DNA of 64,000 nucleotides from Niallia circulans NBRC 13626 (GTDB lineage: Bacteria; Bacillota; Bacilli; Bacillales; Cytobacillaceae). Below, in pieces: positions 9,632-17,631 of this stretch (position 1 is its first letter; every line of letters begins with the position of its first letter). The stretch spans positions 186,001 to 250,000 of the forward strand of contig NZ_BCVE01000006.1 in NCBI RefSeq assembly GCF_001591585.1, in the 5' to 3' direction. Under the pieces are notes generated by a model that saw only the letters and a program-made list of their open reading frames with translations, had not been told where the DNA came from and searched no databases. The position numbers were made by a program, and so were the translations under genes.

Positions 9632-10114
9632 ATGTATGTAACGATTGCAGATTTTATTATAGAGTGGAAGTGGGAGGCAGAGCTGACTCAAAAGATTTTA
9701 GAAGGTTTAACCGATAATTCTTTACAGCAAAAAGTCTCCCCTGAAGGTCGTACATTAGGAAGACCGGAATATTTAGCTCAAATTCGGGCAGAAAATAAAT
9801 GAACTAGATAATGCAAAAAATATTCCTGCTGCAGCTAAAGAAATAACCGATACATTTAAACTTCTCAGTTCTACTGCAATCAAAGTGATAGAAGAACAAT
9901 GGACAGACGAATCCTTGAAGGAAGTGCAATCAGCCTTTGGCAGAGAAGAAACAAATGATCAAATTTTAATGGGGCTCATTAAGCATATTGTTCATCACCG
10001 CGGACAACAAGTTACAATTCTGATGCAGCAAGAGTCAAACCATTTGGAGTTTATGGACCATCAAAGGAAGGTTGGATTCTTGTAGGACTAGACAAAGACA
10101 ATCCACCACTTTAA
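9632..10114 (+). pseudogene. degraded DinB-family (DUF664-like) gene
   Basis: ATG 9632 opens a frame that starts MYVTIADFIIEWKWEAEL and continues to EGRTLGR, the N-terminal region of DinB-like metal-dependent proteins of bacilli. It then meets TGA at 9800. The family's central and distal parts (QWTDESL, LIKHIVHHRGQQ) continue in another frame, and the final VYGPSKEGW segment lies in a third frame that ends at TAA 10112. The conserved segment that should follow TLGR also looks deleted. At least two frame changes plus a probable deletion make this a pseudogene. Sequencing error is less likely because several lesions are needed. GAGG lies 11 nt before the ATG. Confidence 0.75.
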
Positions 10115-10270
10115 CAGTTCAAGAAGATATCCTTGTAATACTAAATGTACACCTTGGCATAGATTAGCAAGACAGCTGAGTTTCGGCAGTCTAAAAGCAG
10201 AGCATAGGATTAACATGACTTGTGTATTCAAGCTTACAGTAGCTGTCCCTTACACTTTTAGAAGCCAATA

Positions 10271-10308
10271 AGCCAAACAATTACGTTACTTCTTGTAATT
10301 GTTCGGCC
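10271..10308 (+). terminator. hairpin downstream of the dinB remnant
   Basis: Stem GCCAAACAATTAC / GTAATTGTTCGGC with one mismatch and a 10-nt loop, followed by CTTATTTTTG on the plus strand. It probably terminated the now broken gene. Confidence 0.55.
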
Positions 10309-10379
10309 TTATTTTTGTGCAGGCTACTTATTCCCAGCTCATTTAAACGCTATTTTCCGTCGCATCTGTTCTTTTTTAT

Positions 10380-10580
10380 TCATTGATAAATCGTATTTTG
10401 CGATCGTCCAAAAACAGAGTTCATTGTCATTCTTTTTACACTTGGAATATTCATTAATATTCTAACTGCATATTTACGAATAAATGGACTTCTTAATACC
10501 GTATTAATGACACGATACCGTTTTTGAAATAAATAATATCCACCTAAAACAATTAGTAAAATGGAGAATACTTTTGACAT
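10380..10580 (-). CDS. small membrane-associated protein, YqgO-like
   Basis: A 66-residue basic protein with one N-terminal hydrophobic segment (residues 4-17) followed by an amphipathic basic tail containing NIPSVKRMTMNSVFG. The start ATG 10580 has GGAGG upstream (TAGGAGGGATTTCAAAA). It lies between gluP and the formyltetrahydrofolate cyclo-ligase region, where I recall the uncharacterised yqgO in B. subtilis. I do not assign a function; the call rests on size and place. Confidence 0.55.
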   Translation of the reverse strand: MSKVFSILLIVLGGYYLFQKRYRVINTVLRSPFIRKYAVRILMNIPSVKRMTMNSVFGRSQNTIYQ

Positions 10581-10676
10581 TTTTGAAATCCCTCCTACTA
10601 ACTAGTTTGGTAATAATATTATTTTTTATCCGTGTAAACGAATAAAAATGTTAATGTATTGACGTGATTAAAATTA

Positions 10677-11474
10677 TTACAAAAAGAAAAATCTATATAT
10701 CAACGCAGCTAAGAAGCCGGAAAGAACATTTACCATATCATTATTAAAAAGTGCAAAACCCTTTATTTTCACTAAGTTAGTGTGACATTCTACTTTTGAT
10801 TCAACTATTCGACCACAAACAGGACATTTATATTCCACTTGTACAAAGGCACCTAAAAGAGTATCCACGATATTACCTAAGAATCCAAATACAAGGATGA
10901 CAAAAAAACTACCAAACTCCAAAGCAAATAAGAAATTCGCTGTTAACGCTATTAAGAGTGATCCAGCAAATGCAGCAATTGTTCCTAGGACACTGACTGC
11001 TCCAGATGTTCCAGTGGCCGCTTGTTTAAACGTTCGAACAGAGATTGGCTTTTTCTTGCTTAAGGATCCAATCTCTGATGCCCATGTATCCGAGTTGGCA
11101 GCTGCAAGAAGTATGGCGAATACACTAATCCAAACTGATTCTTTTGCAAAATAATAGATGATACCAACAATTGCTGCAAAACCTCCATTTGCCATAACTT
11201 GCCATGCATCTCGTTGTGACCCTTTTTTGGTTTTGTCCTCCATCGCCTGTTTAGTTTTGCTTTTATATTTTGAAAGCATACTAGAAGAAACAAAAAATAC
11301 TCCTAGAACTACTAATCCCTTAGAGCCAAATCCTAGCGCAATTCCGCTCCCAACAAAAAAAGCCGCAATTGCGCCACTCATCGTTAATGATCTGCGTTTA
11401 TATGCCAAAAAAGAGACAAATAAAATGACTACTGCATACATCATACTACTCATTTGCGTAAATAATTCCTTCAT
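10677..11474 (-). CDS. DUF92 family polytopic membrane protein
   Basis: A 265-residue integral membrane protein with about six hydrophobic segments. It carries the DUF92 hallmark AAANSDTWASEIGSLSKKKP (about residues 124-143), the following GTSGAVSVLG, and a cytosolic CPVCGRIVESKVECH cysteine cluster. The plant relative VTE6 phosphorylates phytyl phosphate, so an isoprenoid-phosphate kinase role is possible but unproven in bacteria. The first codon is poorly supported: ATG 11474 lies inside the preceding fthC gene without a clear ribosome site, while ATG 11453 has AAGGA 13 nt upstream. Overlap suggests coupling to fthC. Confidence 0.75.
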   Translation of the reverse strand: MKELFTQMSSMMYAVVILFVSFLAYKRRSLTMSGAIAAFFVGSGIALGFGSKGLVVLGVFFVSSSMLSKYKSKTKQAMEDKTKKGSQRDAWQVMANGGFAAIVGIIYYFAKESVWISVFAILLAAANSDTWASEIGSLSKKKPISVRTFKQAATGTSGAVSVLGTIAAFAGSLLIALTANFLFALEFGSFFVILVFGFLGNIVDTLLGAFVQVEYKCPVCGRIVESKVECHTNLVKIKGFALFNNDMVNVLSGFLAALIYRFFFL

Positions 11475-12015
11475 TTGTAATTATTTTCTGAACAGCTAAA
11501 TCATGATTCTCAACGGGAATTTGCTGCTGTATTTGCATAGAAAATGCTAGTGATATTGTTTGTCCATCATAATTTTGCAAAAAGCGGTCATAATAACCGC
11601 CCCCAAATCCTAATCTATATCCTTTTGGCGAAAAAGCTAATCCAGGAACAAGAAGTAAATCAATTAGTTTAGAATCTGTTGGTTTCGTTTTTTCTATAAC
11701 TGGTTCAAACAGGTTACTATAAACCGATTCAAGTTGATTAAATTGCTCTAATTCGCGAAAAATCATTTGTCTAGATGCAGGGATGCACTTGGGAACACTT
11801 ACTTTTTTACCTAATTGCCAAGCTGTACGAATAATTTGGTATGTATCCACCTCAGGAAACTTGGAAATGGTAATCCCTATATGACTAGCAGAAATAAAGG
11901 AAGCATCATTATATAATTGGGAAGCTATTTGGTAGGACATATGCTCATATTGTGGTTTATTGATTGATTGGAGTTGTTTTATCATATCTGATCGGAATTG
12001 TTTTTTTTCCTGCAT
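11446..12015 (-). CDS. yqgN: 5-formyltetrahydrofolate cyclo-ligase
   Basis: A 189-residue cytoplasmic enzyme that converts 5-formyltetrahydrofolate to 5,10-methenyltetrahydrofolate with ATP. Family motifs are visible: the N-terminal KKQFRSDM basic segment, PKCIPASRQMIFRE, and the C-terminal LLLVPGLAFSPKGYRLGFGGGYYDRFL that forms the nucleotide and folate pocket. The length is normal. It lies downstream of rpmG and upstream of the DUF92 gene, which it overlaps by up to 29 bases. The order rpmG-yqgN agrees with B. subtilis as I recall it. Confidence 0.92.
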   Translation of the reverse strand: MQEKKQFRSDMIKQLQSINKPQYEHMSYQIASQLYNDASFISASHIGITISKFPEVDTYQIIRTAWQLGKKVSVPKCIPASRQMIFRELEQFNQLESVYSNLFEPVIEKTKPTDSKLIDLLLVPGLAFSPKGYRLGFGGGYYDRFLQNYDGQTISLAFSMQIQQQIPVENHDLAVQKIITNEGIIYANE

Positions 12016-12053
12016 TTTATGTACACCTTCCTTACATTTTCGTTATAAATATG

Positions 12054-12082
12054 AAAAAAACAGAAGGGATATCCCCCTTCTG
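12054..12082 (-). terminator. intrinsic terminator after rpmG
   Basis: Stem CAGAAGGG / CCCTTCTG (interior ATATCC), followed on the minus strand by a run of T. It starts two bases after the rpmG stop codon. Confidence 0.85.
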
Positions 12083-12083
12083 C

Positions 12084-12233
12084 TTATTTTGTTTCACGAT
12101 GAACTGTAGTACGTTTTTCTCTTGAGCAATATTTTTTTAGCTCAAGACGATCTGGATTATTTCGTTTATTTTTTTTAGAAATGTAGTTACGATCACCACA
12201 TTCAGTGCAAGCTAACGTAATGTTTACACGCAT
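12084..12233 (-). CDS. rpmG: 50S ribosomal protein L33
   Basis: A 49-residue protein beginning [17 protein letters not shown] and ending TTVHRETK, which is L33. The zinc-type cysteines C9, C12 and C36 are present, but the usual fourth position of the second pair holds Glu39 (CSRE), so this copy has three of four cysteines. That variant is common in one of the two Bacillus L33 paralogues. GGAGGGAAATAAAC precedes the ATG. A strong terminator follows the gene. Confidence 0.95.
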   Translation of the reverse strand: MRVNITLACTECGDRNYISKKNKRNNPDRLELKKYCSREKRTTVHRETK

Positions 12234-12300
12234 GTTTATTTCCCTCCAAACTATAGGTTGCTAGTTCGTGCATACGACTTTTATATGATAACATCTTTTG

Positions 12301-12927
12301 TTAGGAAATGCTAGTACTTGTTTTCATTAGAATATGATTCATATCTAAAATATCCTTTTTTTCTGTCCCCATAATGGACCAAGCCCGACTAATACCAGTT
12401 GATTGAGGCATTACCTCCATATTTAAAGAAAAAATACTTACACTGGAGCCTTTTGCCATAGGCTGATATTTGAGGGTACCATTTTGATTATTGCTCCAAA
12501 TATGATCAGTATGAACATTCCACAGAGGTTGTACGGTTCTCTGTTCCATGCAGCTTGAATTATGTTCTCCATTTACTAAATATAGCTGTTCCTCAATGGA
12601 ATGATAGATGACGTTTTCCGTAGGTGATACAAAAGAAAGATGATTATGAAAAGCTTTTGGAAAATAATTCAAAACTAAAACTTTCATTTTTTTCGGTTCT
12701 TGAGAGTGATTTCTGACAAAAATCTCATTATATTGAATTTTTGAGTGCTTGTGTATTTGTTTTACATGAACGGAAATAGAATGTTCTGGTATTAATTTTT
12801 CATAACCATTTTGAATCCAATACGTTTTTCCATCAACCCAGATTCCAGGAGTTGTCGTTATTTTTTTTACTAATAACTTTCTTTGAACACTTTGATAGTC
12901 TTTTTGTAAATTGGCCTCAATTTTCAT
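12301..12927 (-). CDS. 208-residue protein of unknown function in the GT4 cluster
   Basis: I do not recognise this protein. It has no signal peptide or membrane helix. It is rich in alternating hydrophobic residues and aromatics (PGIWVDGKTYWIQNGYEKLIPE, YNEIFVRNHSQEPKKMKV), which suggests a beta-sandwich of the kind seen in carbohydrate-binding or protein-interaction modules. It begins 25 bases after the stop of the GH57/GT4 fusion and runs the same way, so it should share its transcript. A role in the same polysaccharide process is inferred only from that. The gap to rpmG downstream is about 70 bases. Confidence 0.6.
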   Translation of the reverse strand: MKIEANLQKDYQSVQRKLLVKKITTTPGIWVDGKTYWIQNGYEKLIPEHSISVHVKQIHKHSKIQYNEIFVRNHSQEPKKMKVLVLNYFPKAFHNHLSFVSPTENVIYHSIEEQLYLVNGEHNSSCMEQRTVQPLWNVHTDHIWSNNQNGTLKYQPMAKGSSVSIFSLNMEVMPQSTGISRAWSIMGTEKKDILDMNHILMKTSTSIS

Positions 12928-12952
12928 TCTTCCTTCACCTACTCTAATATTT

Positions 12953-15406
12953 TTAATTAGATATGGATTCCTTCACCTTTGCCTGTACAATCAATTCATC
13001 AAAAATTCTTTTTGTCTCTTCGCCAATTCGATTCCAGCTAAAAAGCTGGCTAACTAATATTTGCCCTTTCTTACCAATTTCTTTACCCACGGCTGGATTT
13101 TCTACTAAATACTCGATATTCTTTACTAAGTTTTCTGCATTATTTGGCTCCATATATAGTCCTGTCTCTCTATCCTTAATGATTCCTTTTAAGCCGCCTG
13201 TCTGGGATACAATTGTTGGAATAGCGAAAACAAGGGATTCTAATGCTACGATTCCAAAAGGCTCATAGGAACTCGGTATAACAACTATATCTGCTAGTGC
13301 ATAGAGTGCATTCTTCTGTTCTTCCTGCAAATACCCTATTAAGTGAACACTTTCTGCTAATTGATGTCTTTCAATAAATTGTTGATATTCATCATACATC
13401 GGACCGACTCCAGCAATAACAAAACATAGATCATTTCGCTTTTTATGCAACTTTCTTGCTGCTTCTAATAAAGTTCCAAAGCCTTTTTCTTTTACCAATC
13501 TCCCCATAGCAAAAACCACTTTTTTGTTGTCCTTTGAAAAATTTTCAACCGGAGCAGCCGATATAGCTTCCTTCTTCAAGATTTCTACTCCATTGGGAAT
13601 GATATTAATTTTCGTTTGTTCTACTTCAAAAATTGTCATTAACTCATTCTGCATATATTCGCTGCACACAATTAAAGAATCAGCTGTATCTATTAACTGG
13701 CTTTCTTTCCTATGGATAAATTTCTGCATTTCTGTATAGATACCACCGTTTCTTCCATGCTCTGTTGCATGTATGGTGGCTATTAAAGGAACATTTAATT
13801 GATTCTTTAAAGAAATAGCAGCTGCACCTACTAACCAATCATGTGCCTGCACTAATTCAAATGTTGTGTTCTTTCCTATCTCTATTGCTTTATCCCACAT
13901 TGCTAAATTTAAGCCGCCAATCCAGTGAATAAAGTTTTGATCTTTACTATAAATTGGCTTGACCCGATAAACAAATAAGCCAGCCTTTTCTTCTACGTCT
14001 TCGGGATTTTTATTCATCTCTTGTGCTGTAACAAGATGAACTTCATAGCCATTTTTTATTAAGCTATTTGTTAACCCAACTACATGAGCACCAAGACCAC
14101 CAACTATATTGGGCGGATACTCCCAAGATAAGATTAAAACACTCTTCTTGTTTGTCGGTTCCTTTTGAGACCGAACCGGTTTATGGATCTGTATCGTTGT
14201 ATTTAAAATTGGATATTTACTTTCTCTTAAGGAAAGCCAGTCTTTATCGATTGGTCCTTTCCAATAACCGTTTAATTTGTTTGCCGCTTCTAGATGGTTT
14301 GTTACTTCTTCACTTGTCCAATTATTATCTTGATAAAGGAGAGCGCTCAATAACAACCATTCCTTTTCCATCTGCTTCTGTACTCTATGAGTTGCTGGCG
14401 GTAAAGAAATTTGTCTCCATTCATGAAGCTCTCTTTCCCAAAATGCTAAAGCAGCATAGGAAGAACGATGTTTAACAACCTCTTCTCTCCCTCTGCGCTC
14501 TAAGAAGGAAGCACAGAGATGGACACAATCCATTCCTTGACTGAATTGCTTTATATATGTTTCAGGCGTAATATGAACCATATAGCCTTCATCATTTAAA
14601 TAACGAATACTTTTATTCAACTCGTCTTGTATCTTTACATAATCAGCTAAATCAATTGGGAAAGTTAAAATGGACTCATTTATGTATGGAGGATAGGATT
14701 CTAGCAAATCTAAGATCCATTTATCCCATACTTGTTTTGTTGCTTTCTCCTCTTTAAAAAGTTGATACAGCTTTTCTTCTACAGGAAAGAACACAATATT
14801 ATGTGGTGATTCAACCGCAATACCTGTATCACTCGGTAAAGGATCACTATGATCGATTGTCCTACTGTTTAGATAGCTATAAGAAAAGTTCTCTTTTTTC
14901 AAATATAAATCTAAACCAGGTGAAAAATTTCCTTCTGGAAACCAAAATCCTGTCGGCCGGTAGTCTAAATAATCATCTATAATGGATAAACCTAACTCTA
15001 TTTGTAATTGAATACCTGTACTTGTCGATACATTTGATAAAGGCGAAAAGGAAGCGGGACTTGCCAGCAATTCGATCCGCTTTTCTTGGAGAAGCGATTT
15101 AAGAACCTTCAATAGATTTGTTTCTTTATCTATCCAGAAAGAATACAATTCATCATCGGGATAGTATTTTTCTAAAAATTCTGTTATTTCTTCTCGAAAT
15201 GACTGCGCATCAAGTTGTTCGAGATAAATTGGCGGAACAACAATTTGAATGGTATATGGAAGTTGATTCTTTTCTGTTTCGAAAAGAAACTTGATAAAGT
15301 TAATAGTCTCCGCATATAATTCCTTTTTCTTCTGTTTATCTTTTGAAAAATAGTTCATAAAAGGAATCTTATTAATTACAATCAGTTGAAAATAGGAACC
15401 ATTCAT
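12953..15406 (-). CDS. fusion of a degenerate GH57-like domain and a GT4 glycosyltransferase
   Basis: An 817-residue cytoplasmic protein with two parts. Residues 1-410 resemble a GH57/DUF1957 alpha-glucan enzyme: GFWFPEGNFSPGLDLYL (E157 at the place of the family nucleophile) and a following helical region. The first GH57 motif, normally HxHxPY, reads VINKIPF, so this half may be inactive. Residues 421-805 form a GT4 retaining glycosyltransferase with SWEYPPNIVGGLGAHV, the nucleotide-sugar region FAMGRLVKEKGFGTLLEA, and the E-x7-E pair E715/E723. The best guess is a glycogen-synthase-like or polysaccharide transferase. The start ATG overlaps the stop of the upstream DUF4912 gene (ATGA), implying coupling. 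Confidence 0.8.
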   Translation of the reverse strand: MNGSYFQLIVINKIPFMNYFSKDKQKKKELYAETINFIKFLFETEKNQLPYTIQIVVPPIYLEQLDAQSFREEITEFLEKYYPDDELYSFWIDKETNLLKVLKSLLQEKRIELLASPASFSPLSNVSTSTGIQLQIELGLSIIDDYLDYRPTGFWFPEGNFSPGLDLYLKKENFSYSYLNSRTIDHSDPLPSDTGIAVESPHNIVFFPVEEKLYQLFKEEKATKQVWDKWILDLLESYPPYINESILTFPIDLADYVKIQDELNKSIRYLNDEGYMVHITPETYIKQFSQGMDCVHLCASFLERRGREEVVKHRSSYAALAFWERELHEWRQISLPPATHRVQKQMEKEWLLLSALLYQDNNWTSEEVTNHLEAANKLNGYWKGPIDKDWLSLRESKYPILNTTIQIHKPVRSQKEPTNKKSVLILSWEYPPNIVGGLGAHVVGLTNSLIKNGYEVHLVTAQEMNKNPEDVEEKAGLFVYRVKPIYSKDQNFIHWIGGLNLAMWDKAIEIGKNTTFELVQAHDWLVGAAAISLKNQLNVPLIATIHATEHGRNGGIYTEMQKFIHRKESQLIDTADSLIVCSEYMQNELMTIFEVEQTKINIIPNGVEILKKEAISAAPVENFSKDNKKVVFAMGRLVKEKGFGTLLEAARKLHKKRNDLCFVIAGVGPMYDEYQQFIERHQLAESVHLIGYLQEEQKNALYALADIVVIPSSYEPFGIVALESLVFAIPTIVSQTGGLKGIIKDRETGLYMEPNNAENLVKNIEYLVENPAVGKEIGKKGQILVSQLFSWNRIGEETKRIFDELIVQAKVKESISN

Positions 15407-16110
15407 TTCTTTTTCACATCCTCTTGCTCTTCTAATTCATAATAGCTATAGGTGCTTACGTGTTCAATCCAATTTGGGACAGAAACATCCCCATTCTCCC
15501 ACTCCTGTAAATCCTTTGCTAATTGGCCTGTTTGGTTATGTGCCGTTCTCGGTGTATGCAAGGGATTTGACTGTAATATCGGTAAAAAGGATTGATACAC
15601 ATCAAGAACCCCAATTTCGAAACAAAAACTTCTATTGGGTGATAAGTCTTGTAACACCACTGATTCTTGCCTATTTTCAACAGGCAGAATGCGAGAATTA
15701 TGCGCATTTCTTCCATTATAGATAATACAAGTTATATCATTAATCTTTACTGCTAGCGAACAAGTTTCCGGATCAATATCATAATAAGTTGAAATTAACT
15801 GCCATTTTCCTTCGGGAATTCTCCAAAATACTAATGCAGTGTCTTCCGATGTTAACCAAGCTTCCATCCCATTTTTCTTTGCTAATAAATCCACGCTTGT
15901 CCAAAAACTTTCCGTTATATATGATTCCTGCTTTTGCATTTGGATTACATTCTTTTGCTCCTCGGCTTGTCCAGCATTCCCATGATGTTCTTGTTCCTTC
16001 ACATATTTTTTCCATTGGTATTGTACTTTTCCTACAGTTGAATTTAGTTCGATGGCAATTTTCCGGAAAGACAGTCCTTTACGTCTTAAATTTACAATTT
16101 GTTCAATCAA
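15403..16110 (-). CDS. DUF4912 protein with N-terminal helix-turn-helix
   Basis: About 235 residues. The first 40 form a resolvase-like helix-turn-helix (LRRKGLSFRKIAIELNSTVG). The rest, from about residue 75, is a DUF4912 domain with ALVFWRIPEGKWQ, ITCIIYNGRNA, FCFEIGVLD and the closing PLHTPR. DUF4912 is uncharacterised. TTG 16110 is chosen because AGAGG lies 11 nt upstream; the longer GTG 16122 frame would begin inside that ribosome site. It is the first gene of a tightly coupled cluster with the GH57/GT4 fusion. A sugar-responsive regulator or polymer-binding partner is possible but unproven. Confidence 0.75.
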   Translation of the reverse strand: MIEQIVNLRRKGLSFRKIAIELNSTVGKVQYQWKKYVKEQEHHGNAGQAEEQKNVIQMQKQESYITESFWTSVDLLAKKNGMEAWLTSEDTALVFWRIPEGKWQLISTYYDIDPETCSLAVKINDITCIIYNGRNAHNSRILPVENRQESVVLQDLSPNRSFCFEIGVLDVYQSFLPILQSNPLHTPRTAHNQTGQLAKDLQEWENGDVSVPNWIEHVSTYSYYELEEQEDVKKK

Positions 16111-16566
16111 TAGAAATTGCACCTCTTTCTAAATTTTATTTATCCAATGTCATTTAATTGCTGTGGTGTATGATCGCAATTTACTAGTATATGCATACAA
16201 GATTCCATTTAGTTCGCTATTTATATTTATTATGTTACCACTGAATGGGCATTGCCACAACGAACAGATTTTGTCGGAATATGCTTAAACTTACGTACGT
16301 TTATTGTAATAGAGCAAAAAAATTTTTTTTGCATTTTTCCATTAGCTAGTACAACATCGATTCGACATATGTTTTTAAAAATTCAAGATGAATTACGACA
16401 TATTCTTAACTGTTTCGCAGATCTATTCGAATATTGTCATCCACAATCTTGATTTAATAGGAATTAACGATAGATAATGATAAAATATCTTTAGCTTGCT
16501 TTGTTCTTCTTTAGGTCTCTTATTATTTATGTCATTTGAAATGAAGATTTTATTCTGAGGTGAATT
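16111..16566. other. divergent intergenic region between the DUF4912 gene and the yqzC/yqzD-like pair
   Basis: About 450 AT-rich bases separate two divergently read units. No gene or clear repeat is visible. It must hold both promoters, but I see no hexamer pair that stands out. The plus-strand unit starts after TGAGGTGAATT at 16555-16566. Confidence 0.4.
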
Positions 16567-16956
16567 ATGTTAATTGTAATGTTAGTAATTATAGGAATTT
16601 CTTTATTCCTTCTTATTCTGTCTCTTTTCCTTCGTGATCCCATTAAAGATTTACGAGAGGAAATAGATCAGCTTTCCATTCAACAAGTACAAGAGCTATA
16701 CAAAATAAAAAAGAAATTAAAACTATTAGAAGAAGAGTTAATGATCGGTGAGGAAGATTTTTCTTTAAAGCCATCTTCTACCCTAAAAAACCCATCCGCA
16801 ATGGAAATGGATAAACCACAGCCCATTCACGCTATTATTAAAAACCAAGTCTGGACCCTTGCAGCTAGCGGAGTACCGATTGAGCAGATTGCCAATCAAT
16901 CTTCCTTATCTATCACTCAAGTTCAGCAAATTATAAAGGAAAGGGTCGAAAAGTAA
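16567..16956 (+). CDS. membrane-anchored helical protein with C-terminal HTH-like segment
   Basis: A 129-residue protein with an N-terminal transmembrane segment (residues 1-22), a coiled-coil stretch (about 27-60, rich in Glu, Lys and Leu), a linker, and a C-terminal helical motif SGVPIEQIANQSSLSITQVQQIIKERVEK that looks like a helix-turn-helix. GAGGTGA lies just before the ATG. It is followed after four bases by an MltG-like gene, so the two form an operon. I recall the short uncharacterised genes yqzC and yqzD near the pst operon in B. subtilis, but cannot confirm identity. Function unknown. Confidence 0.6.
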   Translation: MLIVMLVIIGISLFLLILSLFLRDPIKDLREEIDQLSIQQVQELYKIKKKLKLLEEELMIGEEDFSLKPSSTLKNPSAMEMDKPQPIHAIIKNQVWTLAASGVPIEQIANQSSLSITQVQQIIKERVEK

Positions 16957-16960
16957 CTAA

Positions 16961-17443
16961 ATGAAAAAGCATAGTTTACGTTCATTTGCCATCGGAATGC
17001 TCCTTTCAGCAAGCATTATTGGTAGTTTTTATTACTATCTCGAAAATAAAGGTCAAGAACATGCAACGATTAGTGTATCTGAAGCAACATCCTATCTACA
17101 AAAAAAGGGTTTTACTGTGTTAGCAGAGGTCGAATATAAGAATTTACAAAAGCAAATAGCAGAGAAGAAACAAGAACAAGCAAAATCAGCAGCAAAAGAA
17201 AAGAAGCAGGAAGAGCCAAAAGAAGAACAACACGAGAACATTGCCTATACGTTAAAAGTTAAAAGTGGTATGAGCATCTCTCAAATTGCTGAGTTATTAT
17301 ATAAAGAAAAAATCGTCAAAGATCAAGAAGAGTTTGAAACATACTTAATTGATAATGGCTACCATACAAAAATTCAAGTCGGCAGCTTTCCTTTAACTAG
17401 TGACATGAGTCATAAAAAAATTGCCGAAACTCTTACGAAATAA
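16961..17443 (+). CDS. membrane-anchored protein with MltG-like LysM domain, no transglycosylase domain
   Basis: A 160-residue protein with an N-terminal membrane anchor (about residues 7-28), a charged Lys/Glu/Gln-rich linker (about 63-95), and a C-terminal module YTLKVKSGMSISQIAELLYKEKIVKDQEEFETYL. That module matches the small LysM-like domain that precedes the catalytic part of endolytic transglycosylase MltG/YceG. The catalytic domain is missing, so this is a short relative and not MltG itself. It probably faces the cell wall. It starts four bases after the previous gene and is likely coupled to it. Confidence 0.65.
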   Translation: MKKHSLRSFAIGMLLSASIIGSFYYYLENKGQEHATISVSEATSYLQKKGFTVLAEVEYKNLQKQIAEKKQEQAKSAAKEKKQEEPKEEQHENIAYTLKVKSGMSISQIAELLYKEKIVKDQEEFETYLIDNGYHTKIQVGSFPLTSDMSHKKIAETLTK

Positions 17444-17551
17444 ACGAGCTGGAACATAATTAAATAAGTGATCTAAAAGGTCGAACAATCCTTATTTAGC
17501 TATTAAGTATAAATGAAGCACACTAACTAGTTAAAAGCTATGAAATAATGA

Positions 17552-17604
17552 AACCCCAAATATTATAGAGATGTTGTAAGTATCTCCGTATAATATTTGG
17601 GGTG
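17552..17604. terminator. long hairpin between the MltG-like gene and phoU
   Basis: Arms ACCCCAAATATTATA (17553-17567) and TATAATATTTGGGGT (17589-17603) pair perfectly, and inner GAGAT/ATCTC pairs extend the stem to about 20 bp. It lies 29 bases after the phoU stop and about 110 bases after the plus-strand gene. Neither side has a good T-run, so it may be an atypical terminator or a 3'-end stabiliser for both converging transcripts. Confidence 0.55.
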
Positions 17605-17631
17605 AAATCCTATGTTCCAGTCTTTTTTTAT

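Noticed and set aside
11158-11499. 113-codon plus-strand frame opposite the DUF92 gene
   Set aside because: It is antisense to a membrane protein with clear family motifs; the hydrophobic frame is the usual mirror of such genes.
16252-16452. 66-codon plus-strand frame in the gap before the yqzC/yqzD-like pair
   Set aside because: No ribosome site, no family resemblance, and a composition expected from non-coding AT-rich DNA.
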